This document shows positions 18,946-26,098 of a stretch of 64,000 nt of DNA, piece by piece. Location of the stretch: NCBI GenBank assembly GCA_049514575.1, contig JBEKUX010000004.1, positions 25,955 to 89,954 on the forward strand, read 5' to 3'. The notes under the pieces are model-generated. The model had not been told where the DNA came from and ran no database searches. It saw only the letters and a program-made list of their open reading frames with translations. This stretch comes from BOG-1184 sp049514575 (GTDB taxonomy: Bacteria; Fibrobacterota; Chitinivibrionia; Chitinivibrionales; Chitinispirillaceae). Position 1 is the stretch's first letter; each line of letters begins with the position of its first letter. Position numbers and translations under genes: made by a program.

Positions 18946-19605
18946 ATGCAAAAAGAATTTATCGTTACCGATACACGAGCAAAACAAAAATTCGACCGAA
19001 ACACTGTCTGCCAACGCTGTTATCGTCCGCATGAAGCGTGTTTCTGCGATACAATAACACCCCTTGACAACCGGATCAAGATCGTGATCCTGCAGCACCC
19101 GCAGGAACAGTACAAGGCGCTCAATTCCGCCCGCCTCTGCCATTGTCTGCTCAGAAACAGCAGGATTTTTGTCGGGCTCTCGTGGTCCAATTTCAAGAAA
19201 GTCGCAGGACCGGATGCACTGCCGTCGGAGTGGGGGGTGCTGTTTTTAAAGCCGGATCATCATGAAGGCAACCGGCCGTTGTCCGTAATCAACCGTAAAA
19301 AGGAACCGGTGGGAACCGCCTCGTTCCTTCGCGGCATTGTTGTCCTCGACGGCTCGTGGAAACAGGCAAAGGCGCTCTGGTGGCGGAACCCGTGGCTTTT
19401 GAAACTCAACCGCATCAGCCTGAACCCCGGCCATGCTTCCCTGCGGCCGCAGGTAAAACAAGAAGGCCTTTCGACCATCGAGGCGATCGCGTTCGCGCTG
19501 GAACACCTTGGCGACAATGCGGAAATTCCATCCCAGCTCCGCACGAAATATCAGGAACTGATCCTTCAGGGGAAACCGGCCTCCGGAGTGATAGTGCCAA
19601 CGTGA
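18946..19605 (+). CDS. tapT: DTW-domain tRNA-uridine aminocarboxypropyltransferase
   Basis: The 219-aa DTW/TDD-superfamily protein has an N-terminal Cys cluster (CQRCYRPHEACFC), the ILQHPQE motif and the family-naming motif as LDGSWKQAKAL. Characterised members transfer an aminocarboxypropyl group from SAM to tRNA uridine (acp3U47). Start ATG 18946 lacks a clear Shine-Dalgarno. It ends 11 bp from the convergent GT9 gene. Confidence 0.85.
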   Translation: MQKEFIVTDTRAKQKFDRNTVCQRCYRPHEACFCDTITPLDNRIKIVILQHPQEQYKALNSARLCHCLLRNSRIFVGLSWSNFKKVAGPDALPSEWGVLFLKPDHHEGNRPLSVINRKKEPVGTASFLRGIVVLDGSWKQAKALWWRNPWLLKLNRISLNPGHASLRPQVKQEGLSTIEAIAFALEHLGDNAEIPSQLRTKYQELILQGKPASGVIVPT

Positions 19606-19616
19606 TTTTTTGCGGG

Positions 19617-20726
19617 TTACGCCGGCGCTACCCGTTCCCTGAATTTTTCCATTACCTCTTCAGCGCCGATCATCTGCAGGCATTTGTTTACGCCATCCGG
19701 ACACGACCCGCCCCGCTGGCGGCAGGGCCGGCAGGGGATTTCTTTTTTGAAAATATATACGTTTCTTCCCACCTGCCGGATCCGCTCGTAGTTCGCGGGC
19801 CCCCAGAGCACAAAGGTCGGTCTGCCGATGAGCGCGGCGTAATGGGCGGGCCCTGAGTCGTTGCCGATAAAAGCGCGACAGCCTTCAATCTCGACGAGCA
19901 GATCGGTGACCGATGTAAGGCGCACGATTCTGCAGCCGGGTGCTTTTTCAAATCGCGCCGCAAGGTCGCTTGACGCATGTTCGGCCGGGGTCCCGATTAT
20001 TGCACAACGGTAACCAGCCCGGATCAGGCGGCTTAACAGCTCGCCGAACCCGGACCAGCGGCGGAGCGGCCATTTAATGTTCCCGAACGGATGAACGGCG
20101 ACTTCCTCGCCCCCCTGCGCCGGTACGTCGATGCAGTGTTCCACTGCAGCAAGGCTGTCAAGGGACAGCATCGCCGAGAAAAACCGGCGATTGACCTCAA
20201 AACCATGAAGCGAAGGATCGTAGGAGACAATCCGATCGTAGAATAATCTTGCCCCTTTGTAAACATACCACTCACGCTCCTGCAGCAGTCCGACCATCTC
20301 CGGTGCGCGGGTCTGGTTGACCAGAACGCCGCCCCAGGCGCTCATGCTCAAATTGACGGCGTATTCGGGACGCACCTTCCGCACCATGGCAAGCGTTGAC
20401 CGCAGCGCAAACAGGGAGTCCGCGGCGAAAGGGACCGATGCGACGGCAAGTCCGCAGTGCTCAAGTATCTCTTTTTGAAAACTGGCGCCGCTGACCGTGA
20501 TGCGGTAACCGGCGTCATGCAGCCGTTTCAGGAACGGCAGCAGCAGAAAAAAGTCGCCCAGACCGTCGAATTTGGCGATAAAGAGCGTCTTGGCGTCCGG
20601 ACTGCAGCGGCGCAGCCGGTTGACCGGCGCCGCGATATAGGTCAGATAATATTTGTAAAGTCTGATAAGTGCTTTGTTCTTTGAAAATTTAACTATCATA
20701 ATTTTAGGGTGCCCCCAAGAATTCAT
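19617..20726 (-). CDS. Glycosyltransferase family 9 (heptosyltransferase-like)
   Basis: A GT-B fold of 369 aa has the N-terminal LFIAKFDGLGDFFLLLPFL strand-loop and the donor-binding GNDSGPAHYAALIGRPTFVLWGP region (about residues 285-310) of LPS heptosyltransferases. It probably adds a core-type sugar to LPS or another surface glycan. An in-frame ATG at 20699 is an alternative start; neither has a convincing ribosome site. It is divergent from a second GT9 gene. Confidence 0.87.
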   Translation of the reverse strand: MNSWGHPKIMIVKFSKNKALIRLYKYYLTYIAAPVNRLRRCSPDAKTLFIAKFDGLGDFFLLLPFLKRLHDAGYRITVSGASFQKEILEHCGLAVASVPFAADSLFALRSTLAMVRKVRPEYAVNLSMSAWGGVLVNQTRAPEMVGLLQEREWYVYKGARLFYDRIVSYDPSLHGFEVNRRFFSAMLSLDSLAAVEHCIDVPAQGGEEVAVHPFGNIKWPLRRWSGFGELLSRLIRAGYRCAIIGTPAEHASSDLAARFEKAPGCRIVRLTSVTDLLVEIEGCRAFIGNDSGPAHYAALIGRPTFVLWGPANYERIRQVGRNVYIFKKEIPCRPCRQRGGSCPDGVNKCLQMIGAEEVMEKFRERVAPA

Positions 20727-20795
20727 GCGAAGACAGGTTTACCGTAGTACGCCACCACCCCTGCTGTTAGTTGTTTTTTTTCGAAGCCGCTACTG

Positions 20796-20937
20796 CCTAA
20801 AGGCCTTATTTGGATAACAGTGTTATACAAAGAACGGCCCGCATTTCGCTGAAGATAGTAAAGCCGGGAATGGTTCCAATAAAGGGCCCCTAAAGGCCTT
20901 GCTATGAATAACAGCGTTATTTATAGAAACGGTCCGG
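20796..20937. repeat. Two imperfect direct repeats between divergent GT9 genes
   Basis: The copies at 20796-20841 and 20889-20937 both read CCTAAAGGCCTT, a short variable run, ATAACAG-GTTAT, then A-rich sequence and CGG-CCG. They are about 93 bp apart. The shared CTAAAGGC core resembles the end sequence of the MITE-like family found elsewhere in the window. The spacer 20727-21029 holds no gene that I can see. Confidence 0.6.
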
Positions 20938-21029
20938 CCTATCCAAATATGTTAAAATTTCAGCCTTTTCTTTTTCAATCAAAAATATAACGAAACCGGT
21001 ATTTAGTTACAAAGAGTATTTTCCAAGGG

Positions 21030-22103
21030 ATGGAAAATAATAGTAATGCTTTTCTTCGCTGGCATATACTTCCTCTTCTGGTTCGTTTTTTTTTCCCACG
21101 GCCGGAAACTATAACACGAAGACCGGTCAGAAAAGTTGCCTGCCTGCGCCCGGGCAAGCTCGGCGATATGATCGTCGCAACCCCGCTCTTTTCCGCTTTA
21201 AAAAAACAGTGCGGGATTGAGCGGCTCGCGGTACTCTGCAGCGCGGCGAATGAGGTGGTCGTCAGGCACAATCCATACATCGACACGCTCCGAATAGTGA
21301 ATTTCCACCGTATCGCAGATATTCTGGGAACCATTGGCTGGCTGCGGCGTCAGCGTTTCGACGCGATCATGGACCTGACGCCCGGGTTTTCCCGCACCAA
21401 TTTTTTAATGAGTTATTATGCCGGACCCGGCATCCTGCGGGTCGGGATAGAAAAAGATCTCATTGCCGACCGCTACCATTTTCATGTCGGCAATCGCGAA
21501 ACGCCCCTGGCCGAGCGGATGCTGGACGCCGGCGAGCTTTTGACCGGCACCAGCTTTGAACGGCACCGGCGGTTCGAAATATATACGGCCCCGGACGATA
21601 AAGAGGCCGCCGCACAATTCGTCAACCGGCACAAAGGTAAAGGCCCGATCATCGGTATCAATCTGTCTGCGGGCGGCGAACCGCGGCAGTGGCCATACGA
21701 ACGGTTCGCCGGCCTTGTGTCCCTGCTCTCCGCCAGGACGCCCGGCGCGACCATGGCGCTCATCGCAATCGGGCAGCAGCGGCAATGGGCCGAAGTGCTT
21801 GCCGCAGCACATCCGGCGTGCATCGCGGTGCCGCAGTTTACTTTTTTAACAATAACGGAACTGATCGGCGCCAGTTCCCTGCTCATTTCACCGGACACCG
21901 CCCTGATCCATGTCGCGGCGTCACGCGGCGTACCGGTCGTCGGCCTCTATACGTCCCACGCCGAGAATTTTGCCCGGTGGGCGCCGTACCAGGAGGGGTG
22001 CGCGGTTATTCAATCGGTAAACACCGGGAGCATAAGCGATATTACACCGGAAGCGGTGTGCGAAAAAACACTACAGGTGATGAAAAAAAATGGCATTCTG
22101 TAG
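21030..22103 (+). CDS. Glycosyltransferase family 9 (heptosyltransferase-like)
   Basis: The 357-aa protein has the GT9 start ACLRPGKLGDMIVATPLFSAL (about residues 37-57), the mid-protein IGINLSAGGEPRQWP phosphate-binding region, and SPDTALIHVAASRGVPVVGLYTS near the C-terminus. It probably works in the same surface-glycan pathway as the divergent GT9 gene. The stop codon lies inside a perfect palindrome (22100-22128). Confidence 0.87.
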   Translation: MENNSNAFLRWHILPLLVRFFFPRPETITRRPVRKVACLRPGKLGDMIVATPLFSALKKQCGIERLAVLCSAANEVVVRHNPYIDTLRIVNFHRIADILGTIGWLRRQRFDAIMDLTPGFSRTNFLMSYYAGPGILRVGIEKDLIADRYHFHVGNRETPLAERMLDAGELLTGTSFERHRRFEIYTAPDDKEAAAQFVNRHKGKGPIIGINLSAGGEPRQWPYERFAGLVSLLSARTPGATMALIAIGQQRQWAEVLAAAHPACIAVPQFTFLTITELIGASSLLISPDTALIHVAASRGVPVVGLYTSHAENFARWAPYQEGCAVIQSVNTGSISDITPEAVCEKTLQVMKKNGIL

Positions 22104-22128
22104 AGACGGGTTTTAAACCCGTCTCTAC
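22100..22128. repeat. Dispersed palindrome, GTAGAGACGGG type
   Basis: The 14-bp arms gtagagacgggttt and their exact complement are separated by one base. It overlaps the GT9 stop codon and could end transcription or stabilise the 3' end. It belongs with the similar palindromes at 18888 and 32503. Confidence 0.8.
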
Positions 22129-22150
22129 GGGGGATTAAAATAGTATCAAC

Positions 22151-22873
22151 ATGAAAAAAATATTTCTTTTTGCAACCCTGCTATTCCTGCCGACAGCAAC
22201 CGGCGTCGCGAAAGCGGAATCATCCGTCGACAACCTCGCGCTGTTCGGGGCCTCCTTCGATTACAGCGAGCGGCGGGGCGCCCTTGATTTCGGCAGCGGC
22301 CGCACCGAGGACATTGATAAAAGTGACTTGTTCTCCGGGGGCATAATGCTCGGAAAACGCTGGAAAGTGTCCCGTTACTTCCGTCTGCAGGCTGCCGTCA
22401 ACATCAAATTAGGTTCTGTCATGGGCGATACCCTGCCGCCGATCCACCTCAGCGACGGCAGCATCCAGGCAACCCAGTTGAAGACGTCGCTTTTCTACGG
22501 CGGCTGCATCGCGGAAATCCAGTATCCGTTCAAAGTCGCGCCTGACGGCCAGTGGTTTCTTTCCGCCGGCGGCGGCCTGCATGTCGCCAGGGTCCGTGAG
22601 ACCGAAACGCTCCTCGGGGACGCAAACCAACAGGTGACCGGGGACCCGTACGCCGAAGAAGACCATGTCGCCTTCAGCGCAAGCATTCACGGCGGAGTGG
22701 GCTTCGAAATCATCGTTTCGCCCCTGTTCGGCATTGCGGCCGCCTACAGTTTGCGGTACTGGTATCCGGTGCACTACGGCATGACGAGAGACTATTTCCC
22801 CACCCAGTCGGTACCGTACAGTGAACGGTTTTTCTCGCATGAATTCAACATCATCGTACTTGTCAAAAGGTAA
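22151..22873 (+). CDS. Predicted outer-membrane beta-barrel protein
   Basis: A signal peptide of about 22 residues (ending near GVAKAE) precedes 218 residues of alternating polar/apolar strands with glycine-rich turns (FSGGIMLGKRW, SAGGGLHVARV, IHGGVGFEI, YSLRYWYPVHYG), typical of small 8-10-strand barrels. I recognise no named family. It lies 47 bp after the GT9 gene, possibly in the same transcript. Confidence 0.65.
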   Translation: MKKIFLFATLLFLPTATGVAKAESSVDNLALFGASFDYSERRGALDFGSGRTEDIDKSDLFSGGIMLGKRWKVSRYFRLQAAVNIKLGSVMGDTLPPIHLSDGSIQATQLKTSLFYGGCIAEIQYPFKVAPDGQWFLSAGGGLHVARVRETETLLGDANQQVTGDPYAEEDHVAFSASIHGGVGFEIIVSPLFGIAAAYSLRYWYPVHYGMTRDYFPTQSVPYSERFFSHEFNIIVLVKR

Positions 22874-22882
22874 TTAACGGCA

Positions 22883-23644
22883 TTATGCGGCGGAGCCGGG
22901 GAAGGGCGAGATCGGCGAACCCGTCTGCCGGGCGCCGAGGATCTGGCTGCACGCGACAACTGCGGCAAGTTCGGTCGTGAGGCGCGTCGGCGCCAGCTGC
23001 ACACTCGTTGCGCCGATTGCTTTGAACGCTGCCTGCTCTTCGGGCGCGAACCCGCCCGGAGGACCGACGAGGCAGGCATAGGGGGCGCCCATGGCAAGCG
23101 CTTCAGCAACAGGAACGCCTCCGGGATCGGCGACCATGCAGGTCCCCGAGATTATTGAAGCGATATCGTCGAACCGGAGCGGCGGGTCGAGGCGCGGCAG
23201 ATACGGGTAGAGCGACTGCTTGAGCGCAACGACCATCTTGCTGCGGAACCGTTCCGACAGCCGTTCGCCGTCCGCATCCCGTTCCCACCACCCTCCCTGA
23301 CAGTGCCTGCATACGAGCGGCGTTATCCGCTCGACCCCGAGCGCGGTGAGATCAGTAATGAGCCTCTCGAATGCGGCCCGCTCAGGCAGCCCGATGAGCA
23401 TATGGAGGGAACACGAGTGGCGCGGCGCCTCGGTGCGGCCGATGATAAGCCCGGCGAGCTGTTTTTTGACAACCGATTCAACCCTGCATTCGTAGATTGT
23501 GCCGTGTCCGTCTGTGGCGAGAAACGGATCGCCTTTCGCGCGCCGCAGCACCGCGACCGCGTGGCGCGTCTCGGCCGGGTCGAGATACAGGCGGTCGGGT
23601 TCGATGCGTTCGGTGAAGAAAAGGAAATGACGGTAGTCGCGCAT
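22883..23644 (-). CDS. rsmE: 16S rRNA (uracil-1498-N3)-methyltransferase
   Basis: A SPOUT-fold protein of 253 aa has an N-terminal PUA-like domain (RHFLFF, then ETRHAVAVLRRAKGD) and the knot signatures LIGLPERAAFERLITDLTAL, CLVGPPGGFAPEE and LAPTRLTTELAAVV. It methylates U1498 of 16S rRNA using SAM. The usual GPEGG is GPPGG here. Confidence 0.93.
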   Translation of the reverse strand: MRDYRHFLFFTERIEPDRLYLDPAETRHAVAVLRRAKGDPFLATDGHGTIYECRVESVVKKQLAGLIIGRTEAPRHSCSLHMLIGLPERAAFERLITDLTALGVERITPLVCRHCQGGWWERDADGERLSERFRSKMVVALKQSLYPYLPRLDPPLRFDDIASIISGTCMVADPGGVPVAEALAMGAPYACLVGPPGGFAPEEQAAFKAIGATSVQLAPTRLTTELAAVVACSQILGARQTGSPISPFPGSAA

Positions 23645-23696
23645 GAGAGATAATTTCGCTTTTTGGCTTTCAGTCGCGGTTGGAAAGAACTTTTCG

Positions 23697-23867
23697 CTAC
23701 ATTTTCAGATACTCGAGCAACTTATACATGAGCAAGGCCGGCCAGAAGAGTGCCTTAAAGAATCCCAGCACACCCGCCCAGAAAGTCACTGCATGATGGA
23801 TCAGATAAACAGCAGCGCCGATGAACGCCATGCCGTAGATTGTACCCAATGTTCCGTGGTGTTTCAT
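23697..23867 (-). CDS. Small membrane protein, 56 aa, unknown function
   Basis: An ATG at 23867 is preceded by AAAGGA 8 nt upstream and opens a 56-codon frame. The product starts MKHHGTLGTIYGMAFIGAAV and has one or two hydrophobic segments (about residues 9-25 and 28-48) and a charged C-terminus (YKLLEYLKM). Codon use is like the neighbours. I do not recognise a family. It sits 52 bp upstream of rsmE and could be co-transcribed with it. Confidence 0.7.
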   Translation of the reverse strand: MKHHGTLGTIYGMAFIGAAVYLIHHAVTFWAGVLGFFKALFWPALLMYKLLEYLKM

Positions 23868-23980
23868 TCGTTGAGTCCTTTCAGGAGATGGTGATGAGTT
23901 CTCGTTGTTGAAAATCGTTTCCTAGTCAAAATGTTTTTCGTAACTACTACTGTCAATGGTTCGAATTCTGCGGCCCCCTA

Positions 23981-24008
23981 ACAAAACCGGGACCTTTGGG
24001 GTCCCGGC
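23981..24008 (-). terminator. Terminator of the beta-helix/TSP3 gene
   Basis: Perfect 8-bp stem ccgggacc (23987-23994) with ggtcccgg (24000-24007). On the minus strand it is followed by TTTTGTT. It is about 40 bp beyond the stop at 24046. Confidence 0.85.
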
Positions 24009-24045
24009 ATAATTCTCGTCTTGATTAGTACAACCTCTATCTTCT

Positions 24046-25356
24046 TTATTTCCCAAGCACCTTTTTCGTTGTATCTCCCGGTGCTGGTTTAGGCACGACC
24101 GGTTTCTGCGCCTTTGCTTTTTTCGTCGTGTCCGCGGCAGCGGCTGCCGGTGGTACCGACAAAACCGCTTTTTTGGAAGTATCGGGTGTTACAGGCGGCT
24201 TCCAGCCCGGCGGGATTTCGTCCGGGCAGCCGTCGTCGTCCTTGTACCCGTTATAGACCTCAGGTTCGTTCGGACAGTTGTCAATACTATCGGGAATGCC
24301 GTCGGCGTCGTTGTCATAGTCCGGGCAGCCGTCGTCGTCCTTGTACCCGTCCTTGTCTTCCGGCAGGTTAGGACACTTGTCCTGGGCATCGTAAATCCCG
24401 TCGTTGTCGTTGTCGAAGTCCGGGCAGCCGTCGTCATCCACATAACCGTCCCTGTCTTCGGGAATGGTCGGACACTTGTCGATGCTGTCCGGAATGCCGT
24501 CGCCATCCGTGTCCAGCGCCCGTTCAAACATGGCCTTCTCGCTGATGAGGCCGATGTCCTTCCCGTCCTTGCCTTTTTCCTTAAGGATGGGGACCGGCGT
24601 GGTGAAAAGGTCGGCCGGGGACATGCCGGTCATTCCCCATGTGCCCTGGGGATACCCGGGGTCGACCCCGAGGTTTGTTCTGTCAACCTGGGCATAATAG
24701 TTGTAGTTGTCGCGATTCATATAGAAATCGTTGCAGACGATGCGGCTACGCCGCGCCCCTTCGTTGACCCATATGCCGAACTGCTTGTTCCGAAGGAACA
24801 CGTTGTTCTGTATCAGCACTTCGCTGTTGCCGGCCAGCATGATGCCGCTGTACCCGTTCTCCGCAATGACATTGTTCTCGACAATGGTCTTGAGACTCCG
24901 CACCGTTTCGCAGAAAATGCCGGTCGCTCCGTTCCTGAATACCACATTATTGCGGATCATCGGCAGCGTTACCAGGCAGTGGATGCCGCTGCTTCTGTTG
25001 TTGGAAACGCAATTATGCTCGATCACCATGTTGACGTTTTCGCACAGGATTCCCTTTTCGCCGTTCTCGATCGAAAAATTCCTGATCACCGCCTTGTCCG
25101 CTCCTTTTACCAGGATGCCGCGTCCCTTGCCGCGGATAACGGTCTCGCGGGTGGATTCCCCGAGGAGCACCACCCCGTCTTTAAGAACGACCCGTTCCTT
25201 ATAAACGCCTTTGCAGACAAAGACCGTGTCACCGGCCTCAGCGCGGTCAAGCCCGGCGCTGATGGTGGGGGCGTCTTTAGGAACGACGATTTTTTTCCCT
25301 GCCTGAAGATTAAATGCCAGGGCTGCAATGATAATTATTGGAACGATCTTTTTCAT
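24046..25356 (-). CDS. Secreted right-handed beta-helix protein with thrombospondin type 3 repeats
   Basis: A signal peptide (about 1-19) leads into a NosD/pectate-lyase-like parallel beta-helix (about 20-230) with repeated turns such as NNVVFRNGATGIFCE and GYSGIMLAGNSEVLIQNNVFLRN. Three TSP3 calcium-binding repeats follow (about 282-385; pattern DGIPDSIDKCP, EDRDGYVDDDGCPD). The C-terminus is an Ala/Pro/Lys/Thr-rich tail, as often seen before cell-wall or outer-membrane attachment. No T9SS tail is evident. It is probably an extracellular polysaccharide- or surface-associated protein. GAGG lies 5 nt before the ATG. Confidence 0.8.
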   Translation of the reverse strand: MKKIVPIIIIAALAFNLQAGKKIVVPKDAPTISAGLDRAEAGDTVFVCKGVYKERVVLKDGVVLLGESTRETVIRGKGRGILVKGADKAVIRNFSIENGEKGILCENVNMVIEHNCVSNNRSSGIHCLVTLPMIRNNVVFRNGATGIFCETVRSLKTIVENNVIAENGYSGIMLAGNSEVLIQNNVFLRNKQFGIWVNEGARRSRIVCNDFYMNRDNYNYYAQVDRTNLGVDPGYPQGTWGMTGMSPADLFTTPVPILKEKGKDGKDIGLISEKAMFERALDTDGDGIPDSIDKCPTIPEDRDGYVDDDGCPDFDNDNDGIYDAQDKCPNLPEDKDGYKDDDGCPDYDNDADGIPDSIDNCPNEPEVYNGYKDDDGCPDEIPPGWKPPVTPDTSKKAVLSVPPAAAAADTTKKAKAQKPVVPKPAPGDTTKKVLGK

Positions 25357-25395
25357 GGAAGCCTCTTTTCTTTAGGATTTAAATAATAATTCTTC

Positions 25396-25640
25396 ATGTG
25401 CTAAAGGCAGTCTACGGGGTGACGGGTGGGCACCGACCGTGCAGGTTTGAGCACCATTTACCCGCACCCTCAAGCGTTGTTAATGTAAAAAGTCGTAAAT
25501 AGCAAGTTATAACGTTTTTTTCACTCATCACTTAGTACTTATAACTTTCCACTTAAACCTGCGGGTGGGGGTTCGCTGAAGTTCAGCGCCGCAACAATGG
25601 CGCCCACCCCACACCCAAACAGGTCCCTTTAGCCAAAGAA
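25396..25640. repeat. MITE-like repeat, copy 1
   Basis: The left end reads GTGCTAAAGGC and the right end CCCTTTAGCC. Its right part (GCGGGTGGGGGTTCGCTGAAG and onward through TTCAGCGC, GCCCACCCCACACCC) is the reverse complement of the left part of the element at 36751-37040. Flanks are AT-rich. Apart from this repeat, the gap 25357-25754 shows nothing I can call. Confidence 0.75.
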
Positions 25641-25754
25641 ATATTATTGACTAAAATAATAATTGCTGAATGGCTTCATTCCCGACTTTCTCTTATTCAA
25701 TTTATATTATATACAAAATTTATGGCAACTGCCGTAAATAAATTAAAAAAACTC

Positions 25755-25783
25755 TTGACTTCTCCTGAGTAAACAGGTATATT
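25755..25783 (+). promoter_or_regulatory. Sigma70-type promoter of the ilv leader/operon
   Basis: TTGACT (25755-25760) and TATATT (25778-25783) are separated by 17 bp. The expected transcription start falls at about 25789-25791, at or next to the ATG of the leader peptide (25790). Confidence 0.8.
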
Positions 25784-25789
25784 CTTTTC

Positions 25790-25903
25790 ATGAGGCAAAT
25801 AATAAACAAGTACTTTCCCGTTTCTATTGTAACCGTGGTGGTCGTACTGCTGCTTAACGTGGGGCTGGTTATTGCCCCCAAACGGAGGGAAACGGGTTTT
25901 TGA
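25790..25903 (+). CDS. ilv operon leader peptide (37 aa, Val/Leu/Ile-rich)
   Basis: The frame ATG-AGG-CAA to TGA encodes 37 residues, 16 of them branched-chain (8 Val, 4 Leu, 4 Ile), including an uninterrupted VVVVLLL run at residues 16-22 (25835-25855). It lies between a strong promoter and a terminator hairpin ahead of ilvB, as in E. coli ivbL. No Shine-Dalgarno is possible because the predicted RNA starts at the ATG, so it would be translated as a leaderless message. A tiny membrane peptide is an alternative reading, but the RNA pairings around it argue for a sensing role. Confidence 0.82.
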   Translation: MRQIINKYFPVSIVTVVVVLLLNVGLVIAPKRRETGF

Positions 25904-25964
25904 CCTGAAAAGCAAAAACAGAAATTAAAGGCCCGTTTCCCGGTAAAGGAAACGGGCCTTTTTT
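25817..25964 (+). promoter_or_regulatory. Transcription attenuator of the ilv-leu operon
   Basis: Four segments can pair in exclusive ways. Segment 1 (cccgtttc, 25817-25824, inside the leader ORF) pairs with segment 2 (gggaaacggg, 25887-25896). Segment 2 pairs perfectly over 10 bp with segment 3 (cccgtttccc, 25932-25941). Segment 3 with segment 4 forms the 14-bp terminator stem 927-940/948-961 (offsets from 25000), followed by six Ts. A ribosome stalled on the Val/Leu codons would cover segment 1, free 2:3 and allow read-through; with ample amino acids 1:2 and 3:4 form and transcription stops. Confidence 0.85.
25927..25964 (+). terminator. Attenuator terminator hairpin
   Basis: A perfect 14-bp stem, aaaggcccgtttcc (25927-25940) with its complement (25948-25961), has loop cggtaaa and a T run to 25964. 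Confidence 0.92.
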
Positions 25965-25991
25965 ATTGGTTACGGTATATCCCTTGATCCG

Positions 25992-26038
25992 CCTTTTACA
26001 GTCTTGAAACGTTATTTTTGACGTTCACTGTAAAAAGG
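25992..26038 (+). promoter_or_regulatory. Long hairpin in the ilvB 5' untranslated region
   Basis: ccttttacagt (25992-26002) pairs with actgtaaaaagg (26027-26038) with one bulged A. It lies between the attenuator and ilvB. A second hairpin, cgcgac/gtcgcg (26070-26085), ends 3 nt before the Shine-Dalgarno GGAGG. Function not known. Confidence 0.55.
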
Positions 26039-26098
26039 TGGTATTTTAGATACGTTTTTTCCGCTCAGTCGCGACTAAGGTCGCGGATGGAGGTTCTT

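Noticed and set aside
26018..26098. 27-residue N-terminal extension of IlvB from an upstream start codon
   Set aside because: No ribosome site; the extension runs through the hairpin before GGAGG, while TTG 26099 gives the normal family start.
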